Notes: a model not told the origin generated them from the letters alone. Positions 25,886 through 34,824 are shown, numbered from the stretch's first letter. The stretch is 60,057 nt of DNA from an uncultured beta proteobacterium (GCA_903909815.1 CAIVXG010000114.1:1-60057); one strand, 5' to 3'. Translations and numbers: made by a program.

Positions 25886-27031
25886 TCACTTGCGACGCCG
25901 CTGGTCCATGCGCTGCCAGAGCAGGGCGCGAAAGGCGTCGTAGGCCTTTTGCATCACCGCTGGTTTGTAGGGAAAGAGTGCGGCGTCGTCGGTCGAATGA
26001 ACCCAGGCGCGGCTGTCCACTTCGAACAACAGCAGGCGACCGTCGCGCGTTTGCGCGCAATCCAGCACCACGTAATCCAGTCCCAGTCGCTGCGCGATGG
26101 TCCGTAATGCAGCGCCGTGCCGGACCCCAAAAGCCTGATCGAAGTTTTCCATCGTCTGTGCTTCTTCGGCGCGCTTCTCGGCACCGAGTTCCATGCCCGC
26201 GGAAAGGTAATGAACCATCCAGTGATCGGAAATCGCAACGTGGCAAATGAAGGGCTCGCCCGCTATCAGGGCGATACGCAGCTTGCGGAAAAGGCCGTCA
26301 TGGTCCTGATAGTCGACATAGTGGGCGACGAAATAGTCGGTGCCGCCATGGCGCTCGAAATAGGCGTCGAGCCCGGCCTGCGTTTCAATCTTCTCCAGAC
26401 CCGTTCCGCCCTGGGTATCGACCGGTCGGATCGTGAGCGCAAAGTGCGGCCACCGGATTTGTGCGCGCGCCAGCCTTTGCGTCATGGGCATGACCAGGCC
26501 GGGAATGTCGTGCAGCAGTTGGTAAGCGGTGTCGCGGGCGCAGTGCATGATGGCCTGCGCCGGGTTCAACACCGGCTGCGGCCAGTCGGTCAGCAGGGCC
26601 CGCGCCTGTTCCAGCAGTGGGCGGTTCTTGTCGGACTCGCCGACGGCCACCATCAGCACATCGTGCTCGGGAATGTCGGTGGGCAATGGCTGCCCGGGCA
26701 ACAGGTACAGCAAATCGAGCTGGATGTCGCCGTGCTCGATCAGGAATTCGATAGGCGTGTTGTCCAGCAGGTCGCCCGGTGCCATCAGCGCCAACAGGCG
26801 GATGGCTGGCTGCTCGGGCCCGGCCAGGCGATAGAGCCGTTGCAGCGCCAAGGCGCGCGCCTGCATCTCGAGCGCGAAATCGCGCTGTCCCATGGCCAGC
26901 AGCGCGTAGAACATCTGCATGCACAGTTGTCCCAGATCCGGGCTCTTGTGGGTCTGGGCGATGAACGCCGGCAGCGCGTTCGCGGGCATGCGCACCACCT
27001 TGAGCAGGCCCGCAATTGGCTGCAAATTCAT
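25886..27031 (-). CDS. ATP-grasp domain protein with helical N-terminus
   Basis: 381 residues. Residues 1-90 are helical and TPR-like ('LCMQMFYALLAMGQRDFALEMQARAL'). The ATP-grasp domain (about 150-370) is recognisable from 'YFVAHYVDYQDHDGLFRKLRIALI', 'LGLDYVVLDCAQTRDGRLLLFEVDSRAW' (metal-binding Asp and Glu, with Asp in place of the usual Asn) and a preceding Rossmann-like part. The family resembles RimK/GshB-like ligases, but the substrate is unknown. It is convergent with the first ATP-grasp gene across two repeats and divergent from the TRAP transporter operon (131 bp). The start is the ATG at 27031; the weak ribosome site leaves a downstream start possible. Confidence 0.75.
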   Translation of the reverse strand: MNLQPIAGLLKVVRMPANALPAFIAQTHKSPDLGQLCMQMFYALLAMGQRDFALEMQARALALQRLYRLAGPEQPAIRLLALMAPGDLLDNTPIEFLIEHGDIQLDLLYLLPGQPLPTDIPEHDVLMVAVGESDKNRPLLEQARALLTDWPQPVLNPAQAIMHCARDTAYQLLHDIPGLVMPMTQRLARAQIRWPHFALTIRPVDTQGGTGLEKIETQAGLDAYFERHGGTDYFVAHYVDYQDHDGLFRKLRIALIAGEPFICHVAISDHWMVHYLSAGMELGAEKRAEEAQTMENFDQAFGVRHGAALRTIAQRLGLDYVVLDCAQTRDGRLLLFEVDSRAWVHSTDDAALFPYKPAVMQKAYDAFRALLWQRMDQRRRK

Positions 27032-27162
27032 TTCGGGTATTCACCGATAGTTGAAGGTAATCCTACGACTATAGTGGCGAACCACTTTCCCGACCCTCGC
27101 ATCCACCCCCCAGGGGCGCGAAACGCCAGCATCGTTAAAGCCCGCTTCCAGGAGACCAACCC

Positions 27163-28179
27163 GTGAAAAAACGCCACCTGCTACAGGCTCTTGCCAGCCT
27201 GCCTCTTGCATCCCTTCCCTTTGCCCCGGCGTGGGCGCAAAGCGCGACGCTCAAGATCTCGCATCAATTCCCGGGCGGCACGATCAACGAAGGCGATTTC
27301 CGCGACCGCCTGGTGCGGCGCTTCGCAGCCGAGGTTGAAAAGCGCAGCAAGGGCGTGTTGAAGTTCGAGATCTATCCCGGCTCGTCGCTGATGAAAACGA
27401 ATTCGCAGTTCGCCGCCATGCGCAAGGGTGCGCTCGATCTGGCGCTGATCCCCCTGTCTTACGCAGGCGGCGAAATTCCCGAGGTCAACATCGGTCTCAT
27501 GCCGGGACTGGTGGTGTCGTACGAACAAGCCACCAGCTGGAAAACCAGGCCGGTAGGTGCGGAGCTCAATCGCGTGCTGCTGGACAAGGGCATCGTGCTC
27601 ATCAGCTGGATCTGGCAGGCCGGGGGCGTGGCCTCGCGCAGCAAGCCGGTGGTGGAGCCGGAGGACGCCAAGGGCATGAAGATTCGCGGCGGCTCGCGCG
27701 AAATGGACATGATTCTGAAAGAGGCTGGCGCAGCTGTCGTCACCATGCCTTCGAATGAAATTTACGCGGCCATGCAAACAGGGGCCATGGACGCGGCCAT
27801 GACCTCTTCCACCTCGTTCATTTCCTTCCGCCTGGAAGAGGTTGCCAAGGCGTTGACCACGGGGCGCACCGGTGCCTACTGGTTCATGTTCGAGCCGCTG
27901 ATGATGTCCAAGGCCATCTTCGACAAGCTGCCAAAGGAGCAGCAGGCGACCATCATGGCGGTAGGCGCCGAAATGGAAAAATTCGCGCTCGAAGCGGCGA
28001 AGAAGGACGATGTCGATGTGGCGGCGATCTACCAGAAGGCCGGGGCCAAGGTGGTGGATCTGTCATCTGCAACCATCAAGAAATGGCAGGCGATAGCACG
28101 CCAGACAGCGTGGAAGGACTACGGCGCACGCAATGAGGGCAGCGCCAAACTGCTGGCGCTGGCGGAGCAGACCTTGTGA
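27163..28179 (+). CDS. TRAP transporter substrate-binding protein DctP
   Basis: 338 residues. A signal peptide (cleavage near AWA-QS, residue 26) precedes a DctP domain: 'LKISHQFPGGTINEGDFRDR', 'AAMRKGALDLALIPLSY', 'KGMKIRGGSREMDMILKEAG', and 'YWFMFEPLMMSKAIFDKLP'. It binds a periplasmic organic anion, classically a C4-dicarboxylate or sugar acid, which the sequence does not specify. GTG at 27163 is preceded by AGGAG. The stop overlaps the DctQ start (GTGA at 28176-28179), so the three TRAP genes form one translationally coupled operon. Confidence 0.93.
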   Translation: MKKRHLLQALASLPLASLPFAPAWAQSATLKISHQFPGGTINEGDFRDRLVRRFAAEVEKRSKGVLKFEIYPGSSLMKTNSQFAAMRKGALDLALIPLSYAGGEIPEVNIGLMPGLVVSYEQATSWKTRPVGAELNRVLLDKGIVLISWIWQAGGVASRSKPVVEPEDAKGMKIRGGSREMDMILKEAGAAVVTMPSNEIYAAMQTGAMDAAMTSSTSFISFRLEEVAKALTTGRTGAYWFMFEPLMMSKAIFDKLPKEQQATIMAVGAEMEKFALEAAKKDDVDVAAIYQKAGAKVVDLSSATIKKWQAIARQTAWKDYGARNEGSAKLLALAEQTL

Positions 28180-28745
28180 GCCATGGGTTCGAGCTTGAAT
28201 CCGCCACGGCAACCGGACCCCTGCAGCCCAGAAATGCAACGCTGGCGCTGTTGACCCGCGGTTTAGACTGGGTGAACCGGCAGGTGCTGCGTGCCTCTAT
28301 GGTAGCGCTGGTGTTGACCGCCGCGGTGTTGACCTACTCCGTACTGACACGCTACTTCCTCAAGATCGGCACCGACTGGCAGGACGAAGCGTCGGTCTTC
28401 ATGCTGGTGGGTGCGATGTTCATGTGCACTGCCTACGTCCAGTCGCTGCGCGGCCACATCGGCATCGAAGCCTTGTCCGCGTTCTTGCCCGCGGCCGTGA
28501 ACCGGGTCCGGTTGCTGCTGGTGGACGTCGTCTCCACGCTGTTCTGCAGCTTCTTTTCGTGGAAGTCCTGGACCCTGTTTTATGAGGCCTGGTCGCAGGG
28601 TCAAACCACATCCAGCAGTTTTGCGCCGCCGCTGTGGATTCCCTATAGCCTGATGTCTGTGGGCATGAGCCTGCTGACGCTGCAACTGCTGCTACAGACG
28701 GCAACCCGACTTACCGGTGGCGAAGTGCGAGGCGAACCCGTATGA
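28176..28745 (+). CDS. TRAP transporter small permease DctQ
   Basis: 189 residues with four predicted membrane helices, the first around 'MVALVLTAAVLTYSVLTRYF' and another around 'SFFSWKSWTLFYEA'. 'DWQDEASVFMLVGAMFMCTAY' and 'GHIGIEAL' are the conserved DctQ loop motifs. It is the small integral membrane subunit coupling DctP to DctM. It starts with GTG overlapping the DctP stop and ends in an ATGA overlap with DctM. The N-terminal 30 residues are a cytoplasmic extension rather than a signal peptide. Confidence 0.92.
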   Translation: MSHGFELESATATGPLQPRNATLALLTRGLDWVNRQVLRASMVALVLTAAVLTYSVLTRYFLKIGTDWQDEASVFMLVGAMFMCTAYVQSLRGHIGIEALSAFLPAAVNRVRLLLVDVVSTLFCSFFSWKSWTLFYEAWSQGQTTSSSFAPPLWIPYSLMSVGMSLLTLQLLLQTATRLTGGEVRGEPV

Positions 28746-30091
28746 ACGAACTCGCCATCGGTCTTTCTTATGGTGCTGCCACGCTGCTGGTGATGTTCAC
28801 CGGCATGCCAATCGCCTTTGCGCTGGGTACCGTGGCCGTCACCTTCATGTATTTTTTCATGCCGGCCTCGTCGTTGGACATGGTGACGCAAAACGTGTAC
28901 GAGGAGATGGCCTCGATCACGCTGCTGTCGATCCCGCTGTTCATCATGAAGGGCGCGGCCATTGGCAAGTCGCGCGCGGGCCAGGACCTCTATTCCGCGA
29001 TTCACGCCTGGCTGCACAAGGTGCCGGGCGGCCTGGGCATCGCGAACGTGTTTGCCTGCGCGTTGTTTGCAGCGATGGCGGGCTCGTCGCCTGCGACCTG
29101 CTCGGCCATCGGCTCAGCGGGCATTCCGGAAATGCGCAAGCGTGGCTACTCCCCCGGCTTCGCCGCAGGCATCATCGCGGCCGGCGGTACATTGGGAATC
29201 CTTCTGCCGCCCTCGATTGTGATGATCCTGTACGCGGTCGCAGCCGAGCAATCGCTGGGACGCTTGTTCCTGGCGGGCATCGGTCCGGGCGTGCTGCTGG
29301 TGGCCCTGTTCTCCGGCTACGCTGTGGTGCGTGCCCGCAAGGAATACCGGGAGGCGCTGGCGCTGTTTGAACAGGGAGGTGCCAAATCCGCCTATCTGGA
29401 GCAGGAACATTTCACGCTCGCGAAAAAGGTGGAGATGCTGCCGCGCGTTTTACCCTTCGTGCTGCTGCTGATCGGTGTCATGGTGGCGCTGTACGGCGGC
29501 TACGCCACGCCGTCGGAAACGGCCGGGCTGGGTGGCATGCTGGCGTTGGCCCTGATCGCCGTCATCTACGGCCTGTGGCGACCGCGGGACGTGGCGCCGA
29601 TGCTGGCGTCCACCCTGCGCGAATCGACCATGCTGATGCTCATCATCGGCATGTCGCTGCTGTACAGCTACGTCATGAGCTCGCTGCACATCAGTCAGGG
29701 TGCGGCGCAGTGGATCGTGGGCATGCAGTTGTCGCGCTGGCTGCTGCTGGCGGTGATTCTGGCGATGGTGATCGTGCTCGGCTTCTTCCTGCCGCCGGTG
29801 TCCATCATCCTGATGACCGCGCCCATCATCCTGCCGCCGCTCAAGGCCGCTGGCTTCGACCTGGTGTGGTTTGGCGTGGTGATGACGATCGTGATGGAAA
29901 TGGGCCTGATTCACCCGCCCGTGGGCCTGAACATCTTCGTCATCAAGAGCATCGCCCCCGACATCCCGCTGCGCGACGTGATCTGGGGTGTGCTGCCGTT
30001 CGTGGCCCTGATGTTCCTGGCCGTGCTCCTGATGTGCGTGTTCCCTGGAATCGCGGTGGGATTGCCGAATCTGGTGATGGGCGCCAAATAG
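28742..30091 (+). CDS. TRAP transporter large permease DctM
   Basis: 449 residues with about twelve membrane segments. Characteristic DctM motifs are 'IPLFIMKGAAIGKSRAGQDL', 'FAAMAGSSPATCSAIGSAGIP', 'GGTLGILLPPSIVMILYAVA', and 'PVSIILMTAPIILPPLKAAG' with 'MGLIHPPVGLNIFVI'. It is the ion-driven transport channel of the tripartite ATP-independent transporter. It starts in an ATGA overlap with DctQ and ends the operon. A 113-bp gap follows before the J-domain gene; I found no strong terminator there. Confidence 0.94.
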   Translation: MNELAIGLSYGAATLLVMFTGMPIAFALGTVAVTFMYFFMPASSLDMVTQNVYEEMASITLLSIPLFIMKGAAIGKSRAGQDLYSAIHAWLHKVPGGLGIANVFACALFAAMAGSSPATCSAIGSAGIPEMRKRGYSPGFAAGIIAAGGTLGILLPPSIVMILYAVAAEQSLGRLFLAGIGPGVLLVALFSGYAVVRARKEYREALALFEQGGAKSAYLEQEHFTLAKKVEMLPRVLPFVLLLIGVMVALYGGYATPSETAGLGGMLALALIAVIYGLWRPRDVAPMLASTLRESTMLMLIIGMSLLYSYVMSSLHISQGAAQWIVGMQLSRWLLLAVILAMVIVLGFFLPPVSIILMTAPIILPPLKAAGFDLVWFGVVMTIVMEMGLIHPPVGLNIFVIKSIAPDIPLRDVIWGVLPFVALMFLAVLLMCVFPGIAVGLPNLVMGAK

Positions 30092-30204
30092 CGTTGGCAC
30101 TTGCCGGGGTCGCCCGGGCAGGTGGCACCCGACTCCGGCTGCGTACAGTGGTCTAATCGACCTCTTTCGCCACACCGGCGCATCCATCCATTTCCCATGC
30201 CCGC

Positions 30205-30495
30205 ATGAAAGACCACTACGCCGCCCTTGGGCTGAACAGCGCTGCGACGCTGGCCGACATCAAGAAGGCGTTTCGCCAGCAGGCCTCGCTGCACCACCCG
30301 GACCGCAACGCCGCCGCCGACGCGGCCGCGCGCTTTCGCGCGGTGCAGGAAGCGTACGAGGTGTTGTCGGATGAAGCGAAACGCCAGGCCTACGACGACA
30401 ACCGCCGCCGCAACCTGCTCGACAGTCCGATCGACACAGCGCGCGATATCTGGCAAAACTATTTCAACCGCGTGCTGGAGCAAGGAACGACATGA
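30205..30495 (+). CDS. J-domain protein
   Basis: 96 residues, an isolated type III J domain: 'DHYAALGLNSAATLADIKKA', the HPD motif at 31-33 (HHPDRNAAAD), and 'FRAVQEAYEVLSDEAKRQAY'. Helices II-III and the HPD loop are complete, so it should activate an Hsp70. The last 25 residues ('LDSPIDTARDIWQNYFNRVL') are a short helical extension. It is the first gene of a run of four, with 13 bp to the next gene, so the J protein may serve the downstream unknown proteins. It differs from the island J protein, whose J domain is at the C-terminus. Confidence 0.92.
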   Translation: MKDHYAALGLNSAATLADIKKAFRQQASLHHPDRNAAADAAARFRAVQEAYEVLSDEAKRQAYDDNRRRNLLDSPIDTARDIWQNYFNRVLEQGTT

Positions 30496-30508
30496 AGAGC
30501 CCCAACTT

Positions 30509-31084
30509 ATGAGCATCTCCCCCTTCTTTCTGGAACTGCGTTCGTCCTATCAGTCCGAAATGGACGACCTGACGTTTGACTCCGAGGGCCGCGACGTGCT
30601 GCGTCAGCGACTGACGCAAAAGCGCAAGGAACTGGGTTTCTTGCTGCAGATGATTGAGCTCAGTCCGGAGATGGTGGCGGTGATCTTCCACCAGGGATTT
30701 CAGTTCAAGCGGCCTTCGGTGCTGGAGCATCTGCTGGCGCAGGAGCCGGAGGAGTTCCCCGAATGGGAGAGCCTGGCCGACGCCATCCAGCTGGCACCCT
30801 GGTCGCAGGACCTGGCGCAGCAGATCCTGAAGGAGCCTCTGGGCGCGTGGTTCATGACCGTGGCCGCGGGTCTGGAGTACATGTATGCCCGGCCGAACGC
30901 GGCCTCGACCGTGGTGCATGAAGACGAGGAAGACCCGGAAGAAGACGCTGACGAAGGCGTGAGCGACGAAGACGTCGGACGCAACGTGCTCGACAGCGAC
31001 GCCGATGCCGCCAGCGGCGCGCGCGAGCGCGAAGCAGCCGGCGCCGACTGGATGGCCGAGCAGGGTTTTGACCGAAAAGATTGA
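30509..31084 (+). CDS. Unknown protein of J-domain operon, acidic tail
   Basis: 191 residues starting MSISPFFLELRSSYQSEMDD at ATG 30509, 13 bp after the J-domain stop. Residues 1-130 are predicted mostly helical and contain 'LGFLLQMIELSPEMVAVIFHQGF', followed by a strongly acidic region (about 133-165, rich in Asp and Glu: EDEEDPEEDADEG). There is no signal, transmembrane or catalytic motif. The end overlaps the next gene (TTGA). I do not recognise the family. The layout suggests a soluble subunit of a complex with the two following proteins. Confidence 0.7.
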   Translation: MSISPFFLELRSSYQSEMDDLTFDSEGRDVLRQRLTQKRKELGFLLQMIELSPEMVAVIFHQGFQFKRPSVLEHLLAQEPEEFPEWESLADAIQLAPWSQDLAQQILKEPLGAWFMTVAAGLEYMYARPNAASTVVHEDEEDPEEDADEGVSDEDVGRNVLDSDADAASGAREREAAGADWMAEQGFDRKD

Positions 31085-31848
31085 TTGAACTGGACCGCTT
31101 GATGAACCACCTGGCACTGATAGAAAAAACGCAAAGCCTGATCGCCTGCGGCGACATCGTGGGCGCCGAAGCGGCCCTGGTGGAACTGGCCGACGCCGAG
31201 GGCGACCGCGCGCTGATGGTGGTGCTGGCGCAGTTGCCGCCCAAGGACATCCTGGCGGTGATTCGCGAGTACGACAGCTCCAAGGATTCGGTCATCAACC
31301 TCTTGATCACGCCGCAGCAGTTCGCACGTGCGGTGGTGATCGAGAAGCAGTACAAGGACCTGAGCTGCACCCACTTGCGCGGCATGGTCAACTCCATCGT
31401 GTTTCGCGAGGACGGCGATACGCTGGAGTTCCTCAATGCCATCGGTGACCTCGACGGCGGCAGTGAGGCGCTGGCCGACTATTTCTCTGAGAAGTGGAGC
31501 CGCGTCGAAGCCTTCGCCCGCACTGGAACCTTCGACCCGATGGAGGACGATGGCAAGATGATGACCGAGTCGGCGCTGCTGGCTTCGGCCTACGCCAAGC
31601 CGCGCGTGGAGCTGGATGAAGTGGCCGATCAGGACTGGATGCAACTGGCCTGGCTGCTGCGCCACGAGTGTCCCGACCTCTTCATCGAGATGCTGATCGT
31701 GCTGCGTGCCAAGGCCCGCGCCCACGACCTGGCGGCCGAGGACGAAGAGGAGAGCGAGGAGGACGACGGCAAGGTCGAAACCTCGGCCACCGACCGCGGC
31801 AAGGCGACGCCCGCAGCGCGCGAGTCGGACGAAGAGTCCGCGATCTGA
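31081..31848 (+). CDS. Unknown protein of J-domain operon, middle subunit
   Basis: 255 residues if translation starts at the TTG at 31081 that overlaps the preceding TGA; an ATG at 31102 (MNHLALIEKTQSL) would give 248 and is equally plausible because no clear ribosome site is seen. Helix-rich: 'IACGDIVGAEAALVELADAEG' and 'LAQLPPKDILAVIREYDSSK' look like tandem helical pairs, and the C-terminal 45 residues are acidic and low-complexity (EEESEEDDG). No known domain. It is followed by a 106-bp gap occupied by a dispersed repeat, then the last gene. Confidence 0.7.
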   Translation: MIELDRLMNHLALIEKTQSLIACGDIVGAEAALVELADAEGDRALMVVLAQLPPKDILAVIREYDSSKDSVINLLITPQQFARAVVIEKQYKDLSCTHLRGMVNSIVFREDGDTLEFLNAIGDLDGGSEALADYFSEKWSRVEAFARTGTFDPMEDDGKMMTESALLASAYAKPRVELDEVADQDWMQLAWLLRHECPDLFIEMLIVLRAKARAHDLAAEDEEESEEDDGKVETSATDRGKATPAARESDEESAI

Positions 31849-31873
31849 AACCACGGGCCATGAACTTGCATTT

Positions 31874-31959
31874 CGTCATTGCGAGGAGCGTCAGCGACGT
31901 GGCCATCCACGAATGTCGCGCTGCTGCGCCATGGATTGCCACGCTGCGCTCGCAATGAT
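31874..31959. repeat. Dispersed palindromic repeat family A, copy 4
   Basis: It begins CGTCATTGCGAGG, ends GCTCGCAATGATG, and is preceded by GGGCCATGAAC, an inverted version of the tail of copies 2 and 3. The element lies inside the J-domain operon and its right end includes the ATGs from which the next protein could start. Confidence 0.8.
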
Positions 31960-33190
31960 GAATTCAAATGCCATGACAGCACATACCATCGCTCCGTCTG
32001 CTTGCGGCATCTCGCTTTTCGACGCCCGTCCGTTCTTTGAGAAGGCGCTGCAGTACGGCGTGCGGCACGGCATCATCGAAGAGGCCAGGCTGGAAGCGAT
32101 CTGCCAGGATGCGCCCAAGGGCATGGTGCAGATTGCGCGTTACTTTGGCACCGAGTTCCTGCGCCCGGAGCTGGAGAAGGCCAAAGACCGGATGGTGAAC
32201 CTCGTCAGCCTGTACCTCGAAGACACGAGCGGTGGCGACTTGAGACGGGCGGCAGAGTCGCTGCGCGAGCACAGTTTGCTGTCGCGCTCCAAGGGCGGCT
32301 CGGACATGCTGAAAAAATTGATAGCCATGCCGCAGCACAGCCACTTCGGCATGCACGAACGCGCCGGTTTCAGTGACGAGCAGATCCCGCTGCTGGCCAA
32401 GTGGTCGCTGCGCAGCTACGCCGATTACCAGACCGAATTGGCGCAACGCAGCGAGGTGGCGCAGGTGGTGGACGCTGCGCTCTGGCTGGCGCACTCGTTG
32501 GGCATGGACGCGGACGAACTGGAAGAAGCCGATGCAGATGCCGAAGCGGTGGTGCGCACGGCGCTGCTTGCTTTGACTGCCAAGCGCAGCGAGATGCCCG
32601 ACTGGGTGACGCTGGAGAAGGTGGTGACGGCGCTGCGCAAGAAGGGCACGGCAGTGGAAATCGCCCTGCCGAAGAAGCTGCCAGAGGCACTGCAGCCTGG
32701 CGTGCTGGCCGTGCGCGAGTCGGTGCAGGCGGACCTGGAAAAATTGCTGGACCCGGCGCAAAACCTGCGCAAGCTGCTGCGCCAGACGCCCGCTTTCATG
32801 GGCCGCTACTTCTGGCGCGAAGACGCATTGAACGAGGTGGATCAGCATGAACGCGCGACCTCCAAGGCCTGGGACAAGGCCACCGGGGGTCACGACGACG
32901 AGGGCTCGCTGCTAACGCTGCTGCTGTGCCTGGGGGCAGGCAGCACGGCCAAAACCCTGCTCACCGAGAAGGGTGCAGCCGCGCTGATCCGCAAGATCAG
33001 AAAGTCCGGCTTGAAACCGGAACTGGCGCAGCAATTCATACGCGAGCAGGCGCCGGCACAGCACCAGGGCAATTACCTGCGGCTGTGGAAATGCTTTCTG
33101 GAAGAAGCCCTCCCAACGCTGCAAAGCGACGCCGACTACGCGCTGCACGACGCGCTGGCGCTGCTGCGGCGCGAGTGCAACGTAGAGTGA
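31958..33190 (+). CDS. Unknown protein of J-domain operon, large subunit
   Basis: 410 residues from ATG 31958; 31973 (MTAHTIAPSACGISLFD) is an alternative that sits beyond the repeat. The repeat end overlaps this start, so the original start may differ. 'DARPFFEKALQYGVRHGIIEEA' opens a helical protein with no known motif; 'LLTLLLCLGAGSTAKTLLTEKGA' and 'GLKPELAQQFIREQAP' are further helices. The sequence is soluble, with a mid-section rich in Glu/Asp. Its stop overlaps the GTG of a small remnant (33187). It may be a scaffold or helical-repeat protein. Function unknown. Confidence 0.7.
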   Translation: MNSNAMTAHTIAPSACGISLFDARPFFEKALQYGVRHGIIEEARLEAICQDAPKGMVQIARYFGTEFLRPELEKAKDRMVNLVSLYLEDTSGGDLRRAAESLREHSLLSRSKGGSDMLKKLIAMPQHSHFGMHERAGFSDEQIPLLAKWSLRSYADYQTELAQRSEVAQVVDAALWLAHSLGMDADELEEADADAEAVVRTALLALTAKRSEMPDWVTLEKVVTALRKKGTAVEIALPKKLPEALQPGVLAVRESVQADLEKLLDPAQNLRKLLRQTPAFMGRYFWREDALNEVDQHERATSKAWDKATGGHDDEGSLLTLLLCLGAGSTAKTLLTEKGAAALIRKIRKSGLKPELAQQFIREQAPAQHQGNYLRLWKCFLEEALPTLQSDADYALHDALALLRRECNVE

Positions 33191-33282
33191 TCGCGCGCGA
33201 CGTGGATTGCGACTATTTTCAAGATGCGCGGGCCTACTTGCTGGGCTGCGGCACCGACGGGCCATGCCATCAAGGTCGGTGA
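33187..33282 (+). pseudogene. Fragment duplicated from the SPFH repeat protein
   Basis: A 31-codon frame from GTG 33187 encodes VIARDVDCDYFQDARAYLLG and ends shortly after GPCHQGR. It matches the segment 'VIARDVDCDYFQDALAFLLG' of the SPFH protein at residues 120-139 (DNA near 37868-37935), with about 20 identical bases at the left end, GTGATCGCGCGCGACGTGGA. The copy is on the same strand, 4.7 kb upstream. It has no repeat before or after it and so is a remnant of a copied or deleted paralogue, unless it is a tiny real domain overlapping the preceding stop. Confidence 0.65.
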
Positions 33283-33300
33283 ATCGCGCGGCTTGATACG

Positions 33301-34824
33301 ATGGGGCGAATGAAGCAATGCAATTCGGCCGGCAGCCATAGGGTGACGGAACGGACTTCCACCCTTTTGGGTTGGGGCGAGGTGGCCTTGCTGTTGGGGT
33401 GCGCCACGGCGGCAGGATTCCTGTTCGATCAGCATCTCTCCCTGACAAGCCAGACCATGATCTATGTGTTGGCTGTCGCCGTGGCTTCCTATCGTCTGAG
33501 TGGGCCGCAGGCCATGGCTTGCGCGACTGCGGCGGCGATCGCGGTCAATTTCTTCTTTACCTCCCCCAGGTGGAGCGTTGACGTTGCCAACCATGGCCAT
33601 TGGGTCACCTTGTTTGCCCTGCTGACGATCGCGGTGCTCATCAGCCACCTTGGCGCACGACTGCACAAAGAAGCCGAGGTGACACGGCGTGCGCTACAGC
33701 TTCTGGAGTTGGCCTCCAACTTGGCTGGCGTGGCAAGGTCTGAAGACGTCTGCGTGCTGGGACAATCGGCCTTCCAAGCTGCATTTCAGGCTCCGAGCCT
33801 GATGGCCCTTCGCCATCCGGATGGCGGATTGAATCTTCCCCAGACTCTGTCGTCCAGCGACGCCGACGCCATGCGATGTTGTCTGCAAGAAATGACTGCT
33901 ATCGGTCGGGGCACCGGAAAATGGTCGAATCTGGAGGCCTGGTTTCTTCCTATGGGCAGCAAGGCCGATGTGCGTGGCGTGGTCAAAATCCAAGCCTCGC
34001 ATGCCGCTGACAGCACCGGTCTTGACCATGCCAAGGCACTGGCTGCCCAGTTGGGGCAAGCCCTGCAAAGCCTGCATCAGACCCAAACCATGCAAGCTGC
34101 ACAAAGCGAAGCGCAGCGCCAACAAGTGCAAAGCACTTACCTGGCCGCCATTTCGCATGATTTGCGAACACCGCTGGCTGCGGTCATGGGCGCCGCGACT
34201 TCGCTCCAAACCCAGCGTGACAAGCTCAGCCTTGACGATCAGAACCGGTTGCTGGCCAGCATTGTGAGTGAAACCAGCTTCCTCAGTACCCTGACAGAAA
34301 ACACCCTGCAATTGGTGCGCTTGGCCAATGCCACCCAGACCATTCAGCGCGACTGGGAGTCGATGGAAGAAATTGTCGGCACGGTGTTGATCCGTATCCG
34401 GCACCGCGACCGGTCCCGACGCATCAAATCCAAGGTGCCAGAGGCGCTGCCGCTCATCAAGGCCGACCCGGTACTGCTGGCACAACTGATCACCAACCTG
34501 CTGGACAACGCACTCAAGTACAGCAACGACAGCATCGACCTGAGCGTGCATGTCGACGATGCCCATTTGCATGTGGCGGTCAAGGACCGGGGCAGCGAGA
34601 TTCCAAAAGAGAAATACGCCAGCATCTTCGAGCCGTACACTCGCAATGATTTGTCGGGCAAGCGAGGGGCGGGTCTGGGTTTGGCGCTGTGCCGGGCGAT
34701 TGCGGTCGCGCACGGCGCAAGCCTGGTTTTGCGACGCAGAAGTGGCGGCGGCAACAGTTTTACATTTTCCATGCCGCTTGACCCGATACAACCCGAACGC
34801 CTAACTTCCCCGCTAATCTCATGA
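33301..34824 (+). CDS. KdpD-like sensor histidine kinase lacking the N-terminal KdpD domain
   Basis: 507 residues. DUF4118-type membrane segments lie at about 25-125 ('VALLLGCATAAGFLFDQHLS' and following), then a GAF-like region (140-260). HisKA has 'LAAISHDLRTPLAAVM' with phosphoacceptor H286 and HATPase has 'LITNLLDNALKYS'. The G1 box, normally DxGxGI, reads DRGSEI, losing the second Gly, while the G2 box 'GAGLGLALCRAIAVAH' is intact. Full KdpD has an additional N-terminal cytoplasmic region with a Walker A and a UspA domain (total about 890 residues), absent here. The stop overlaps the response regulator start (ATGA). It is beside kup and not beside kdpFABC. Confidence 0.85.
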   Translation: MGRMKQCNSAGSHRVTERTSTLLGWGEVALLLGCATAAGFLFDQHLSLTSQTMIYVLAVAVASYRLSGPQAMACATAAAIAVNFFFTSPRWSVDVANHGHWVTLFALLTIAVLISHLGARLHKEAEVTRRALQLLELASNLAGVARSEDVCVLGQSAFQAAFQAPSLMALRHPDGGLNLPQTLSSSDADAMRCCLQEMTAIGRGTGKWSNLEAWFLPMGSKADVRGVVKIQASHAADSTGLDHAKALAAQLGQALQSLHQTQTMQAAQSEAQRQQVQSTYLAAISHDLRTPLAAVMGAATSLQTQRDKLSLDDQNRLLASIVSETSFLSTLTENTLQLVRLANATQTIQRDWESMEEIVGTVLIRIRHRDRSRRIKSKVPEALPLIKADPVLLAQLITNLLDNALKYSNDSIDLSVHVDDAHLHVAVKDRGSEIPKEKYASIFEPYTRNDLSGKRGAGLGLALCRAIAVAHGASLVLRRRSGGGNSFTFSMPLDPIQPERLTSPLIS

